Assembly (NCBI RefSeq): GCF_040712315.1
Contig: NC_134016.1
Coordinates: 19,870,390-19,934,389, forward strand
Length of the DNA stretch: 64,000 nucleotides
Reading direction: 5' to 3'
Source: Castanea sativa
Lineage: Eukaryota; Streptophyta; Magnoliopsida; Fagales; Fagaceae
Shown: positions 1-11,220 of the stretch, in pieces
How positions within the stretch are numbered: position 1 is the stretch's first letter
How the letters are laid out: every line of letters begins with the position of its first letter
Notes under the pieces: generated by a model
Databases searched by the model: none
The model's input: the letters and a program-made list of their open reading frames with translations, nothing else
What the model was told of the DNA's origin: nothing
Program-made: the position numbers and the translations under genes

Positions 1-103
1 CTAATAATAATTACAATAATCTTGGCGTGAGGGACAAGATATATGTAACATAATCACATAGAATTAATCATTTTCAAAAGTATGTAGTTAGTAACACGTT
101 TAC

Positions 104-1171
104 CCGAAAGGGCCACCATTTCTTGGGCACTAAAACCATGCTGCCCAAACATGTTAATGAGCTGAGAGGCGTTGAAGAAGGGTGCAGGAAGGTTGAATGT
201 GTCTTCTATTTTAGACCTCTTACCATCCTTTCTTCCCTTAGGTATGTCATAAACTGGACCCCCGGCCTTTAAAATCAGTAACCCCATAACAATTAGATCT
301 CAATCATTAAATGAAGATGAAAAGATTAAAATGATAAAAAAGTGACAAAAAAAAATCATCATTTTAGCAGAACTTTTATGAAGTCAACTATGAGTAGTGG
401 AAAAAAAAAAATAGCTGTTTCATGTGAAAGTGTTCTTCCTCAACTTAACATATCGCTCACCCCCTAAAAATCATAGGCTTAAGTTATAGATTCCAATCTG
501 ATAAAGCATATCTTCTTTTTTGATTCACCATTCACAGTTAACCACTTTAACAAATTGTGGTAAAAGTTGTAGCAAAGATTGTGGGCAAAAGTTGTAACAA
601 AAGTGTGTAGTCATATACAGAAGAACTGTTAATATTTGGTTACCCAGAATACTGCATCTCTAGCAGCCATTGATAGAATATCAGCACATGAGACTACTCC
701 CGGGCACTGTTTTTCAAGCTCCTCTTTTGCTTTATCAATAACTTCATATCCTCGCAAGCTCAAATTTGCAGGGGAGTCTTTTTCTGCTGTGTTTTGCTTT
801 GTTGAATCAATGAGAACCGACCCATCACATCCCTACTTAATCCAACAAAATAAGAAATATTAAGATCAAGAAACCATAACCTAATCTTTCCATCCGAGTT
901 GAAAATAACCAAGCCTAAGAAAACAATCATATGAGAGAGAGAGAGAGAGAGAGAGTACCTCTATAAAACAATCATGGAAATGCATTCTAACAAGGCCAGC
1001 AGCTAGGGTAGGATCAGCTTGCAAGGCTCTGGTAACTGTATTCCTCACAATTTGTTCAGCAAATGGGCAACTCATCAAATAATATTGCATGCTCAAACCA
1101 TCTGCTACTCTAAAAAAATTTACCATCAACTCTATTACTAAAATTACACCAAAGAATTTGCGGATAACCAT
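104..1171 (-). CDS. Class III peroxidase, 5' part (three of probably four exons; PRX47-like)
   Basis: Secreted haem peroxidase of the plant class III family, which oxidises phenolics with H2O2 in the apoplast or cell wall. Exons read on the minus strand are 1171-959, 832-644 and 266-104, with GT...AG borders (donors gtactc, gtaacc, gtaaac; acceptors gtag, aaag). The ATG at 1171 opens a hydrophobic signal peptide, followed by a mature start near [18 protein letters not shown]. Exon 1 ends in the distal-haem motif [10 protein letters not shown]. Exon 2 begins [12 protein letters not shown] and contains [11 protein letters not shown] and AARDAVFW. Exon 3 begins [18 protein letters not shown] and stops after MVALSG, where family members splice to the proximal-His exon (SGAHT-type). 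That last exon lies beyond base 1, so the gene is partial. Intron positions match the common plant layout. From memory of the family the sequence resembles Arabidopsis PRX47; this was not searched. No frame damage is visible. Confidence 0.93.
933..955. repeat. (GA)n / (CT)n microsatellite at an intron 5' end
   Basis: An uninterrupted GA run on the plus strand. Read with the peroxidase it is a CT run starting three bases after the intron 1 donor (GAG|gtactctct...). Its length is likely to vary between individuals. Confidence 0.9.
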
Positions 1172-1425
1172 CTTAACAAAACTTAGAGATCTTTTTAGAT
1201 TATGTTTAAAACGTAAAAAAGGTAGCTAAAACAAAAGAACTGAGGAATATGAGGCTGAGAAAAGGAAAAATCATGATATAGTGGGGAGGAATGGAGTTTG
1301 TAGTATATGAAGGGTGGAGAGCAAGCAATCTATATATAAATGCAAATGATTGGAATGAGTTGCCTAAAAAAAGCATTATGGAAATGAAAAAGTTGAAGTT
1401 AGTGGCTTCCTATGTGTATCATGTT
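1172..1425 (-). promoter_or_regulatory. Peroxidase 5' leader and core promoter
   Basis: On the minus strand a TATA-like box (tttatatatag) lies at 1340-1330, about 160 bp upstream of the ATG at 1171, so transcription should begin near 1300. Only about 85 bp separate this box from the inserted LTR at 1426. The segment has no ORF of interest. Confidence 0.6.
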
Positions 1426-3505
1426 TGTGGTGGGCATTTTTGTGTTGTTGGGCTTTGATCTCTCTTGCTAAACTGCGGCCCGTGAGTCTAAGGTAAGAGA
1501 GTTGGGGCTAGCCTAAATGAAATATACTTTAGGCCAGTTTGTGCACAAGTCGAGCCATCCCAATATAGATGTGTCCTGGAAAAGGTATTGAGTGTACGGT
1601 GTGCCCATAGCAGGAACAACTGTCACAAATGTTATAGTAAGAACACAGTATGGCAGAATAACTATAATACTAAACAAATAACATTAATGCCTAAATAAAG
1701 GAAAATGGCATAATGAGGTTATAACAAAATAATACAACCGTGAAAAGAACACTATAGCAGACAATTTAATAACAGAACAGTAAACTAATCACCCAACAAG
1801 CATAATAAAAAAACTTGTCTCCTAGAAAAGTAAGCTTAGCTTTTCAACAAATGGAAATCCAAGAAGGGAACCGGTCCCCAATGTGAGTAACCTCAAAGAA
1901 GGCTTTTGCCATAAAAGTTACACACTTTGAAAAAAGGACCTAAATGGTTTAAGCTTCAATTCTCAATCCCTCAGAGAGTGGGTCTGTCAAGAGGGAGAGA
2001 AATTGGTGGTCTATCAAAGCATGCCTCTATTCCTACCACTCATGCTTCTCTAAATTTTTGTATTTTCTTTTCTTTTCTCTCATTTTCTTTCTTGTTCGAC
2101 CTTTTCTTCTTTCATTCCCTTTGTCCCCTCTTTACTGTTCACAACTACTGCTTTTTATACTATCTGTCATGGTAGGATTTACCATTTTTACCCTTTAACT
2201 GCTTTTAGCTCTTTATGGGTGTCCTTCCAAGACTACCAACTAGCCTGCCGACTGCTCAACCACTACCATTACTCTAAATGTGTTGGTCGTACCACTCATT
2301 CCCAAACAAAATTGATTGTCATGTTTCTTACCTCTCTCTATTTTTCACTACTCTCATCTGGATAAGGATTAAGCCTCTCCATTACCTACCTCAATAGCAT
2401 GCATCAAGTGATTCCAACTCACATTTACTTCTTTTGGATGAGATGCTATCCCAGCAGGACATCTCCCCCCAAAGAAGTTTGAACGGGAACCCCAAAATAG
2501 ACCCCCTCTATCTCCTCACTGCCAAACCACACCCTCTGAATACCTTGACCTATGACCCACCTTTCATGTATTGGTTGGGTATAAGTAGGTGGTGCCTTGA
2601 CCCTTTGTGCATGTTCCACTTCGTCTAAATTTGTTCCTTTCTGACTTTCACACCATTTCTGCTGCCTTCGCGTATATTTGATTCTGCTGTACATTTTGGT
2701 TAGTGTTTATCTCTTGTGGTGTGAAGAATGTGTGGGCTTTTGGGCTCATCTTCCATGCCTTTCATCCTTTCCTTGGATTAGGCGCTACTTGGGCAAAGGC
2801 CCTAATCTTCCTGCTGAGCCCCTGTTTTTTCTTTCTTGTGTCTATGGGCCTCTTGGCTATTGATACTACCATATCATTTCATCATGCCTACGATAGCTTT
2901 ACCTCTCTTTTTGTTTCTTGTTACCCTGTGAGCTTACGGGTTGATGCTCCTGTCATGCCAGCCCACTTCTTTATCAATCTTTTGCTCAGGGCTTCCTTGG
3001 CCTACTTTCCACATCTTTACCTCTTTGGGGCTTTATTGGCCATCATTCTTGCTGTGCCAGCCCATTTCATTATTTCATTCATCGGGCTTCCTCGGCCCAC
3101 TTACTTACTCTTTACCTCTTTTACTCCCATGAGCTTTTGGCTAGATCAGTTGAGCTTCCTCAGCTTAATTACCACATCCTTGTCTCTTATTACTATTTAG
3201 ACTTATTGGCCTTTAAGACAACCTAATGAGTTTACTAATTCATTTCTCGGGCTTCTCCGACTCATTTACTTCCTCTTTACCTCTTGTTATTCCCATGGAT
3301 TCACTACTTCGTTCCTTAGGCTTCCTCGGCCCATTTACTCCCTCTTTACCTCTTTTTATCCTTGTGGGCCTATTGGCCATCAATCCTGTCATTTCAACCT
3401 ATTGGGCTTGCTTCCTTATTCCCTTACTATTTTCTCTTTCCCACATTTTCTATATTGTTGGGCTTCTTTTTCTATTGGGCCCTCTGTCAAAAGTGGGCAT
3501 CAACA
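1426..3505 (-). mobile_element. Solo LTR J (Tat/Ogre-like, 2.08 kb)
   Basis: A perfect 5-bp duplication ATGTT (1421-1425 and 3506-3510) flanks a block running TGTGGTGGGC...GGGCATCAACA on the plus strand. Read on the minus strand it begins TGTTGATGCCCACTTTTGAC, which resembles the start of the LTRs of element B (TGTTGACACTTCATTTTGC) and of H (TGTAGACACTCGATTTTGC), and its length (2080) is close to theirs. No internal region or second LTR is present, so I call it a solo LTR left by LTR-LTR recombination. The open frames inside are F/L/S-rich low-complexity translation and match no gene. Confidence 0.75.
2985..3345. repeat. Degenerate internal repeats of LTR J
   Basis: A core like gggcttcctcggcccattta recurs at about 2987, 3084, 3151, 3248 and 3318. 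The spacing alternates between about 97 and 67-70 bp, with ctttacctctt following several copies. This pattern causes the long pseudo-ORF at 2703-3200. Confidence 0.6.
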
Positions 3506-3533
3506 ATGTTCTCCACCAAACGGTCAATCTAAT

Positions 3534-3642
3534 TTTTTTTTTTTTTTATACAAGATAGAAATTTTACTCTAACCTAATCTAAGTGTATATGTGTGTGAAG
3601 TTCCTTCCTAGAGACTTGAACCCCAACCCTTTCCCCCCATAT
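3534..3642 (-). mobile_element. tRNA-derived SINE S1, 3' part (split by LTR C)
   Basis: Read on the minus strand this is the B-box side and tail of a SINE: a GGTTCAAGTCTC B-box-like motif (about 3622-3611), a body, and a poly-A tail that appears as poly-T at 3534-3548. The flanking duplication ggtcaatctaat (3522-3533) reappears as ggtcaatccaat at 24075-24086, so the two halves were one insertion. The other half is at 24013-24074. A second copy of the family, without the insertion, is at about 63620-63772. Confidence 0.8.
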
Positions 3643-3937
3643 TGTTGTGCCCTAAAATCCAATTTATTGGCATGTTATAGATAAGTTAATTATATGAGAC
3701 TATTTTTTAATGAACTAATGGGACATTATCATAGTCCTTGAGATGCATTGTATGTGATTTATGTAAATTAGTTACAGAAGATATAAATCACAAATTCCTT
3801 GTAAACTTAAAATATAGTTCGTAGTCGGTGATGAAATTGGGCGTTTTATCTGCGAAGACTATAACGCATCAACTAAGATGGTTTGTCTTGATCATGGAAG
3901 TGGAGACTTCTAGTTAATATGTCTTAAGTGTGTAAGA

Positions 3938-4836
3938 TGATGAGAATCAACAAGCATTCAAGGATCCATTGCATGTTCCAGTTGGGCCTATTACAAGAGC
4001 AAGATCCAAGAAGATCCAAGAAGCACTTAATAGGCTGATTCAAGAGATTTGGGCTGATTCTAACGCAGGATATTCCAAGCTTGGCCCAAAGGAAGATGAA
4101 AGTGTAGTAAATTTAATTCAAGCTATTTAGGGCTGATTCAAGAGATTTGGGTTGATTCTAACGCAGGACATTCCAAGCTTGACCCAAAGGAAGATGAAAG
4201 CGTAATAAATTTAATTCAAGCTATTTAGGGCTGATCTGGCTTAATTGGGAGTGATTTATGGCATGAATTAATGGCTGATTGACTTTCCAGCTCTATATCA
4301 GTTAAGGCAGATTTTTTCCTATTTTGGATCTGCTAATTTCAGACCAAATCAACTTTTATTTAGGGTTTTATTATTTAGTACGTTTTTTAGGTATTTTCCT
4401 TGTTTTTAGGTGCATTTAATGCTTTTTAGGTCAAACTTGATTCCTGATATGGTAAGGTATCAATTAGGAGTTATTTTAGAATATATTTTCTTGTCTGTCA
4501 AGTTTTGTGGAGTCCTTAAATAGGCCCTGAAGTCTGTAAACGTTTTTTAGAAAATTATTGAATAAAAATTCTGAAAAGGTGAGGCTTTGCTCTCTTTTGG
4601 TTCTTCAAGAACTGTGAACTTATCAAGGATTCTTCCTTGTGGCGTTCAAACTTTATACCTTTGGTTCGTGATTCTTTATAATCATTGGGTCAAGGTCAAC
4701 TTATACCTTTGGTTCGCGTTTCGATTATAAACGTTGGGTTAGGGTTTCTATCATAAATCTGATTTTTAGCTTTCCTGGGTTAAATATTCCAATATTTTTG
4801 TTGGGTCTCAAAGCGTGTCGATTAAGGTTCGCATCA
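3938..4836 (+). mobile_element. Solo LTR of gypsy family D
   Basis: Begins TGATGAGAATCAACAAGC and ends GCATCA, with TAAGA on both sides (3933-3937 and 4837-4841). It matches the LTR of element D at 36381-37009. This copy is longer (899 against 629 bp): it contains a tandem duplication of about 97 bp (units near 4034-4132 and 4133-4228) and a segment near 4245-4330 that is missing from the other copy. Confidence 0.85.
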
Positions 4837-5180
4837 TAAGACATATTGAACTAGATCGCTGTGAGATTAATTATTCAATTAACAACTGTCACATGAATAA
4901 TTAATCTCATAACTTCTAATTTCGTAGACTCTCAATCTTGAGAGGACGGTAAACCTGATCATGAAATGTAGGTTACATTGATATATCAAGAGTGAGATCT
5001 AGTTTCGCGGTCAAAACCTCAGTATGTTGGGTAACCACACGTAGTGTTGAGGGAACACATATTCTCAAGATAGAATCCATAATCTCATTCTATAGAGATA
5101 CGAAATATCCTCTTGAGTTAAGTTTAATGGGAACTGGTTATTCAGGGCCGGTCACTTTAGTAAAGAGTTACTAAAGTTTA

Positions 5181-5954
5181 TGATGATTCATAGAAAATCA
5201 GTAGGCTGAATCCGGGCTTCAATGGGCTAGTGATTGCTTGGAAGGCCTAAAAAGAAAGAAACATAAGATCAAAGGTGACCGGGGTGAACCAGCCAAGAGC
5301 CCTCCAATGCTTAAGTTAGTTTTTTCTCTTAAATTCTAGAGTTCCAAATTTTTAGGAGTAGTGAAAACTTACCTTTATTTAATGTGGATGAGTCCTTATA
5401 TAGTGAATTCTTGGAGTGGTTACTTATCTAGTAACTTCCCCAATATTTGTGGAAGTTAGAAGGTTCAAACTAAACTTTCATAACTGCTATGGAAGTTAGA
5501 ATGTTCAATCTTATTCTTTACAACTGCCATTGGAAGTTGAGTGCTTAATAGTGATGAACAAGGATTCGGTAACATGTGGTCCAATTACAAGTTCCCAAGT
5601 GTTGGGGTTCACCCCAGCGCTTTTCCGCATGGATGACCCTCATGTCCATGGATGACCCTCTTAATATAGATGGCCTTCTTATGTTAGGATGACCTTTCTG
5701 CTCTCGACGACTCTGAAGGACGACCCTTCTGGTCTTGGATAACAAGTCTGGTCTTAGATGACCTTTCTGGTCTTAGACGACCCTTCCGGTCTTGGACAAC
5801 CGTTCTGGTCTTGGACGACCCTTGTGGTCTTGGACGACCTTTTCGGCCTTGGACGACCCTTCCAGTCCTGGACGAAAGGTCTTCGATGACCCTTCTCGAT
5901 CCTAGACGACTCTATGGACGAACTGGAGATAGTCTGATTTTTAGTTCACCATCA
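5181..5954 (-). repeat. 3' LTR of element A (774 bp)
   Basis: Matches 22304-23279. It carries the TATA-like box ctatataagg (minus strand, near 5404-5395) and a shortened array of an approximately 19-bp unit (ggtcttggacgaccctt-like) at about 5690-5920. The shorter array accounts for most of the length difference from the 976-bp 5' LTR. Confidence 0.88.
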
Positions 5955-6020
5955 GTTGCCCCCTTTGTTCAAGAGTCGTCTTGGTCACTATAGCAAAATT
6001 CTTGTTCACTATTCATTTTT

Positions 6021-6225
6021 GACACGTGTCAATGTTTCATTGGTCAATTGGCATGCCACGTGGTGTCACTGTTGTGGTTGGTTTTCGACGCCTCAGATTG
6101 TGCTACATGTCATGATCTCATTGACCAACCTATTATGTTGATTCGTTTACCGAGGAGATTGCCACGTGTTAGCTTTTGGTTGGTCCATGTCAACCCGTTG
6201 ACCCTCCTTAGAGCCTATAAATAGG
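6021..6225 (+). promoter_or_regulatory. Promoter of the antisense gene in element A
   Basis: A TATA box (tataaatagg, 6216-6225) follows three ACGTG-core sites: gacacgtgtc (6021-6030), gccacgtggt (6055-6064) and gccacgtgtt (6161-6170). The strand is opposite to gag. A related arrangement precedes the antisense gene of element F (26729-26810). Confidence 0.6.
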
Positions 6226-6380
6226 TACAATTTCTCTATTGCCCTCTCATTTTTTTGATATTTTCCTCTACCATCTCATCCAGAAGCCTTGTCTAGTCAT
6301 CCTTGTCCTTAGGCTTTCTTCAGGTACTTCTTTTTCTTCATCCTTAGGTTTGCCTTACAAAATTCTATTTTTTTCCTATC

Positions 6381-7945
6381 ATGTCTTTGTCTAGTGGTAG
6401 TACTATGAGAGAGAGAGACGAGTATCAGGACGAGTCCAATGGTAGTAGTAGCTTTAGTTCCCAAGACGAGCATTATTTTTCTAGGGTTCCTAGAGTTCCT
6501 TTGGAGGTCTTCCAGGAAGAGATAAGGTGGAAGGCAACTTCCAGTTCTAGAGCTAGCTCGTCCAAGAGGGCTGAATTGTCCAAGACTCCTTCTCAAGACA
6601 AGGAGGAAAATGTCATCTATAGTTTATTAGGGGTCGTAGTTCTTCTGATAGGTTATGGAAGACAAAATTTTTCTTTGTCTTTGGAAATTAGGCTAGGGAC
6701 CCAATTGATGTAAATAGAACTCCATTCCCTCCTTTTACCAATGCTCTAGGTTGTCTTCGTCCTGAGGGTATGTTTTCTTTGAAGTTTACTTCGTCTTTTC
6801 ATTTGCTCTTTCCCTCGTCTAACAATTCTTCTCATCCGTGTAGTTGTTAGTCATCCACACTTAGACGACTATAGAAAGAGCTTGTAGTTATCTTGATAGG
6901 TCCTTCCATAATTTGGCAACGCTATGTCGTCTTGAGCCCACAGTGGAGAATCTTATTCACGAGGAGACTACTTGTTGAAGTAAGAGTCGTCTTTCAATTT
7001 TTTTTAGTCGTCTAATTCTTCATGCTTTCTCCATTATAGGGCTAGCCACCATGAAGGAGAACAAGGGTAAGAACGTTGCTAGTGGGACTGAGAAGGAGGA
7101 GGAGAAAGTACAAGTCCTCTAGGACAAACTAGTTCCTTTGGTCGTCCAGAGCCCCACTATTCAACCTCATGCTGGGAAGAGGAAGGGTATCTCTAGAGAT
7201 GTGGACCTTGAAAGCCTTCCTAGTCATCGACATTTGAAAGCCAGAACTGACAAGACCCCTTCTAAGACCCCTTCGTCCAAGGCCCCCAAATCCAAAGATG
7301 CGACAACATACTTGGACGATCTAGCTATGATATTGGTCGCTTCTAAAGTTCCTCCTTTAGCCGTCTAGACTGAAGCTCTTCATCCTTTTGTTGGTAGACC
7401 TTCTCGCAAGACTAATCAACTGCTGTTGAGGCTCCTCTTACCTTGGTGTTAGACGAAGGCCATGCATTTTTTTGTTGATTTTTTTTAAGAGAAAATTTCT
7501 AACTCTTCCTCGTCCATCCCTATGTTAGGCAATGGCAAAGTTTTATGCTGCATCCTAGCAAGCCAGGGAGTTGTGTGACGATGTTAAGGTACTGGCCAAA
7601 AAGAATAAGGAGCTAGAGGACGAGCTTCGTCTTGAAGGAAAATGCCAAGAGTTATCCTCGTCCTTAGAGAAAACAATGGACGAAGCAATCGAAGCCTTCA
7701 AAATGCCTGATGAGTTCACTAGGAGTCTGGACGAGCAATATGCTGCTGGCTACGAGGACTTTCACTTCGATGCTAAGGAAGCCTATCCTGAGATGGACTT
7801 TAATGTTTTCAAGGTTCCAACTGCCGCTGAGAGTTCTTTGCTTCAAACGATCTCTGAGGATGTAAATATCGTGGATGATGCCTCTACTAAGCCTTCCAAG
7901 GATGATCCAAAGTTTGGGGATGCCCCCAGTGGTTTATCAAAGTAA
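6381..7945 (+). pseudogene. Antisense extra gene of element A (decayed)
   Basis: This is a plus-strand coding region inside a minus-strand retrotransposon. Open pieces are 6381-6713 (Ser/Glu-rich start MSLSSGSTMRERDEYQDE), 7138-7368 (Lys/Ser/Pro-rich, KTPSKTPSSKAPKSKD) and 7571-7945 (a coiled-coil-like stretch KNKELEDELRLEGK, then an acidic tail ending DDPKFGDAPSGLSK). The order basic linker, coiled coil, acidic tail resembles the better preserved antisense gene of element F. The conserved globular domain seen in F is missing here, so the middle appears deleted. Stops and frame changes separate the pieces; some may be introns, for example around 6960-7040 where pyrimidine-rich sequence precedes a new open frame. 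The function is unknown. Antisense extra ORFs are known in Tat-lineage gypsy elements. Confidence 0.5.
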
Positions 7946-8189
7946 TCTTCAATTTAATTTTGTTTTTATATATTGTTCATGGTCCCTTTTTTTGGGGCTT
8001 TATTTTAAGTTTTATCTAAGTAGAATCTTCTTGTCTAAATGTATGGAGGTATGATAACAGATTCAACTGCCTTTATTGGCATGCACAATTTAAGGGTTTT
8101 TGGACAATGGTCGTCTACCCTTTTTTATGTTTTATGAATGAATATTTACTTCCATTTTCATTCTTCATTTGGTGTTGAACATGTTATAT

Positions 8190-8520
8190 GCTTTATGAAT
8201 GAACAAATTTTCCCTTGTTTACATCGTCCATGTTATTTCTATGGTTTTAAGTGTGGTCCGTCCACTTATAAGACATTTTATCTCATCTTAACTATATGAA
8301 CGAATTTCCTTTGTTTACATCATCCATGCTGTTTTTTATGGTTTTTAGTGTGGTCCATCCACTTATAAGACATTTTATCTCGTCTTAACTATATTAACAA
8401 ATTTCCTTTGTTTACATCGTCCATGTTGTTTATTATGGTTTTTAAGTGTGGTCCATCCACTTATAAGACATTTTATCTCATCTTAACTATATGAACGAAT
8501 TTCCTTTGTTTACATCATCC
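8190..8520. repeat. Approximately 97-bp tandem array of element A, left part
   Basis: The unit carries gtggtccatccacttataag and a tttacatcgtccatgttg segment. The phase marker gtggtcc recurs at 8253, 8349 and 8448 (96 and 99 bp). Element B is inserted inside a unit, and the array resumes at 19470 with markers at 19500 and 19598. Confidence 0.8.
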
Positions 8521-10451
8521 TGTTGACACTTCATTTTGCAGCCCGTATTTAACCTCACTTGGAGGGTAAAAGGGTAATTTTGCCTTGGAAATATGCATCT
8601 TGATTCTAGTCATTAGATCCTTAATCTCATTTCACCAAAATGATCTTGATGCTGTAACAATTAAATTGACTGGTCATAAGCCTTAATCGGACCACCAGAT
8701 TGAAAGTTATCATCAAATCAAGTTTTAATGACTGAGATGCACTATCACAAATTGAGTCCGACCATATGTGATTATGAACAATTGATTTCAATTGGTTATA
8801 TGTATAATCAATTTGGGATTAGTGATGTGTCATAATTTGATTGGTTAGGACTACATTTTATGGTAGGGTTGCACACACCTAATTAACTAGATAATTAAAC
8901 ATTAATTATTCAATGAGTAATTTGTGCAATTATCTTTTAATTAGAGTAAATTTGGAATCAATTAAGTCTGAAATGGGAGTGATTGGAGCCATTTAATGTT
9001 AATTGGAAGCTAAGTTGGGACCTATTAAAGTTAATTGTGCTGAAACCATTTTTTAACAAATGACCTCTGCTCACCATTTCATTGATATCTCTCAGAATAT
9101 TTTGAATCTGTGAAGGAGGTTAATTTTCTCAGAAACTAGACATCTAGTCCTTCAATTTGAGCATAAGAACGAGACAATTCTGAGTAGAATTGAGTCAGAT
9201 ATGATTTTTTGAAGTTGGCTCTACAGGCTGTTACAGCAGCTACGGGGAAAACCGAATTTTGGCTTGCTCCTCACTCCAACCAATTTCTACATTTAATGCT
9301 CCAAATTTTCCCCAAGACTAAAATGAGGTCTAGGTTCATGATTCTTTGTCAACCCTCATTAATGGCCTTCCATTCATATTTCCTCCACCACTACTATATA
9401 AACCCCCCCTCCTTCATTCCAAGAAACACAAAAAAACCCCTCTCTTCCCTTCTCTTGAGTTCTCAGAAGTTGAGTAGTCTTGTCATATCTTGGTCTTCTT
9501 GAGACTCAAGGTATTGAGTGAGACTCACTTTTCCTCTCATAACTCTTCTTTTCCTCCACCCTTAGGACCTCCTTAAGAGTCTCCTCATCCACTATATGGA
9601 TATTGCATGAAGGTATAATCCATTTCCCTAACTTGTTTTTTTGTATTGCCATGATGAGAATTTAGAATTAAAGCATGATAGTAATTATTTAAATTCTCTT
9701 GAATATGTTTGAATGTTCTTAAATGTTTTTATGCATTCTTCATATGTTCTTGGTTGTTCATCACATGTTCATGCATAAACACTAGTTTTGATCTTAAATA
9801 CACATCAAAAATATGAAAAACATGTTTGTTTCATAATTCTTTTAAATTCTTGAATCTAGGATATCACCATCCACACACATTCACTAGACTTTATTTTTCA
9901 ATCCAAACGAAATGCTTAATAAATTGAATTAGGGTTTATCACATGCACACATTTTAAATTCAACATGCAAATTGATTGATAACATATTGGACGATGTGAT
10001 ATGAATGTTGGCCACCATAGTCTATAAGACCGGTTTCATTGGGCAAGGTGGTTGCCTAACACCTTCCCACCTTGTAACATAGCCTCCGAACTTAGATCAA
10101 GGGTTAGTAGATCAAATGCTTATCCATGTAATTTTTAATTTTTAGATTGTAACTAGGAAACACAGCCATGTACTTTATCTTAGATTGTATCTAGGACCAA
10201 AGCCATATAATTTTCCTATGATCAATGTAAATTCAATTGAAAATTAATAAAATGAGGAATTTTTCAATTTTGGTTTTCTTATTTTTCCAATAATTAAATA
10301 AGTGGCGACTCCATTGTAAAACCCTTAATCTAAAGGGGAAAATATAACTAGTCGAATCTCCATTTTGAGAGGCAATAACACAACTCCACCCATTCACGTG
10401 AGTTTGGCCCGACACTCCATAAAAAATGGGCGGGGGGCGCGATCTCTCACA
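8521..10451 (+). repeat. 5' LTR of element B
   Basis: Starts TGTTGACACTTC and ends GATCTCTCACA. A TATA-like box (ctatataaacc) is at about 9391-9401. The open frame at 9209-9502 recurs in the other LTR at 18227-18520 and is an LTR translation, not a gene. Confidence 0.9.
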
Positions 10452-10452
10452 G

Positions 10453-10470
10453 TGGCGACTCCACTGGGGA
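10453..10470 (+). other. Primer-binding site of element B
   Basis: TGGCGACTCCACTGGGGA starts one base after the 5' LTR. The TGG start would pair with a tRNA CCA end. Ogre/Tat elements often use tRNA-Arg; I could not check the match to a particular tRNA. Confidence 0.7.
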
Positions 10471-11220
10471 TATTGAGGGCTAGGCTTCAATTAGGTTATG
10501 GTGGCCAACCATGTCATTGTTTGTTTATTGTTTTTTGTATATAATATGTCTAATATGTTATTATGTTGCATGTCATGCATCATTTGCTTGAATGAAATTT
10601 ATTTTATTTGTGTGCTAGCCCGGAAGCCCGGTAGTATTAGCCATGGATTATGGTCTTCCTAAGACTCACATACCCAGCAGTGAACCTACCACCCACCGCG
10701 CAAGGATCATCATGGTTATGCCATGGTGGTTCATAGGGACAAACTATAGCGTTCGAACCAACGCGACGCTCCTGGTGTCACAAGTTGGGAGGTACGACGT
10801 CCTAGCTTGTGGGGACCTTTAACCTACCTTCTACCCATGTTGTAATGACCCATAGAACCTACCTTTAGGTCGGTCCATGTAAATTGCATTGCATTATGCA
10901 TGTGTTTGGCTATTGTTTGAACCATGATGAGTCCAAGTCCAACGCTTGAGCCTATCATAATCATTTGAACCATATATGCTATGAATGAACCTAAGCCCAA
11001 ATGCTTGTGATTGAAGCCTACTCGCCATGGAGGCCTAATTTGTTTTTCTAAAGATAATATAACATGTGTGTATGCAGTTTTCCAAGTGCAATCCCAATCA
11101 ATTGAAGGTGCATGCCTTTAAAGTTCCAGCTCAAGTCAACCAAGCTCATCGTCAAATTCATTTGCCAACCCAAACTCATTTCTTGTAGCCATAGTTGAAG
11201 AGAATACATCGAATGAGCTC

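Noticed and set aside
2703..3200. 165-codon F/L/S-rich frame that looks like a membrane protein
   Set aside because: It lies wholly inside solo LTR J and follows pyrimidine-rich degenerate repeats; no start context or homologous domain.
9209..9502. 97-codon frame present twice (also 18227-18520)
   Set aside because: The duplication is due to the two LTRs of element B; no coding evidence apart from the copy.
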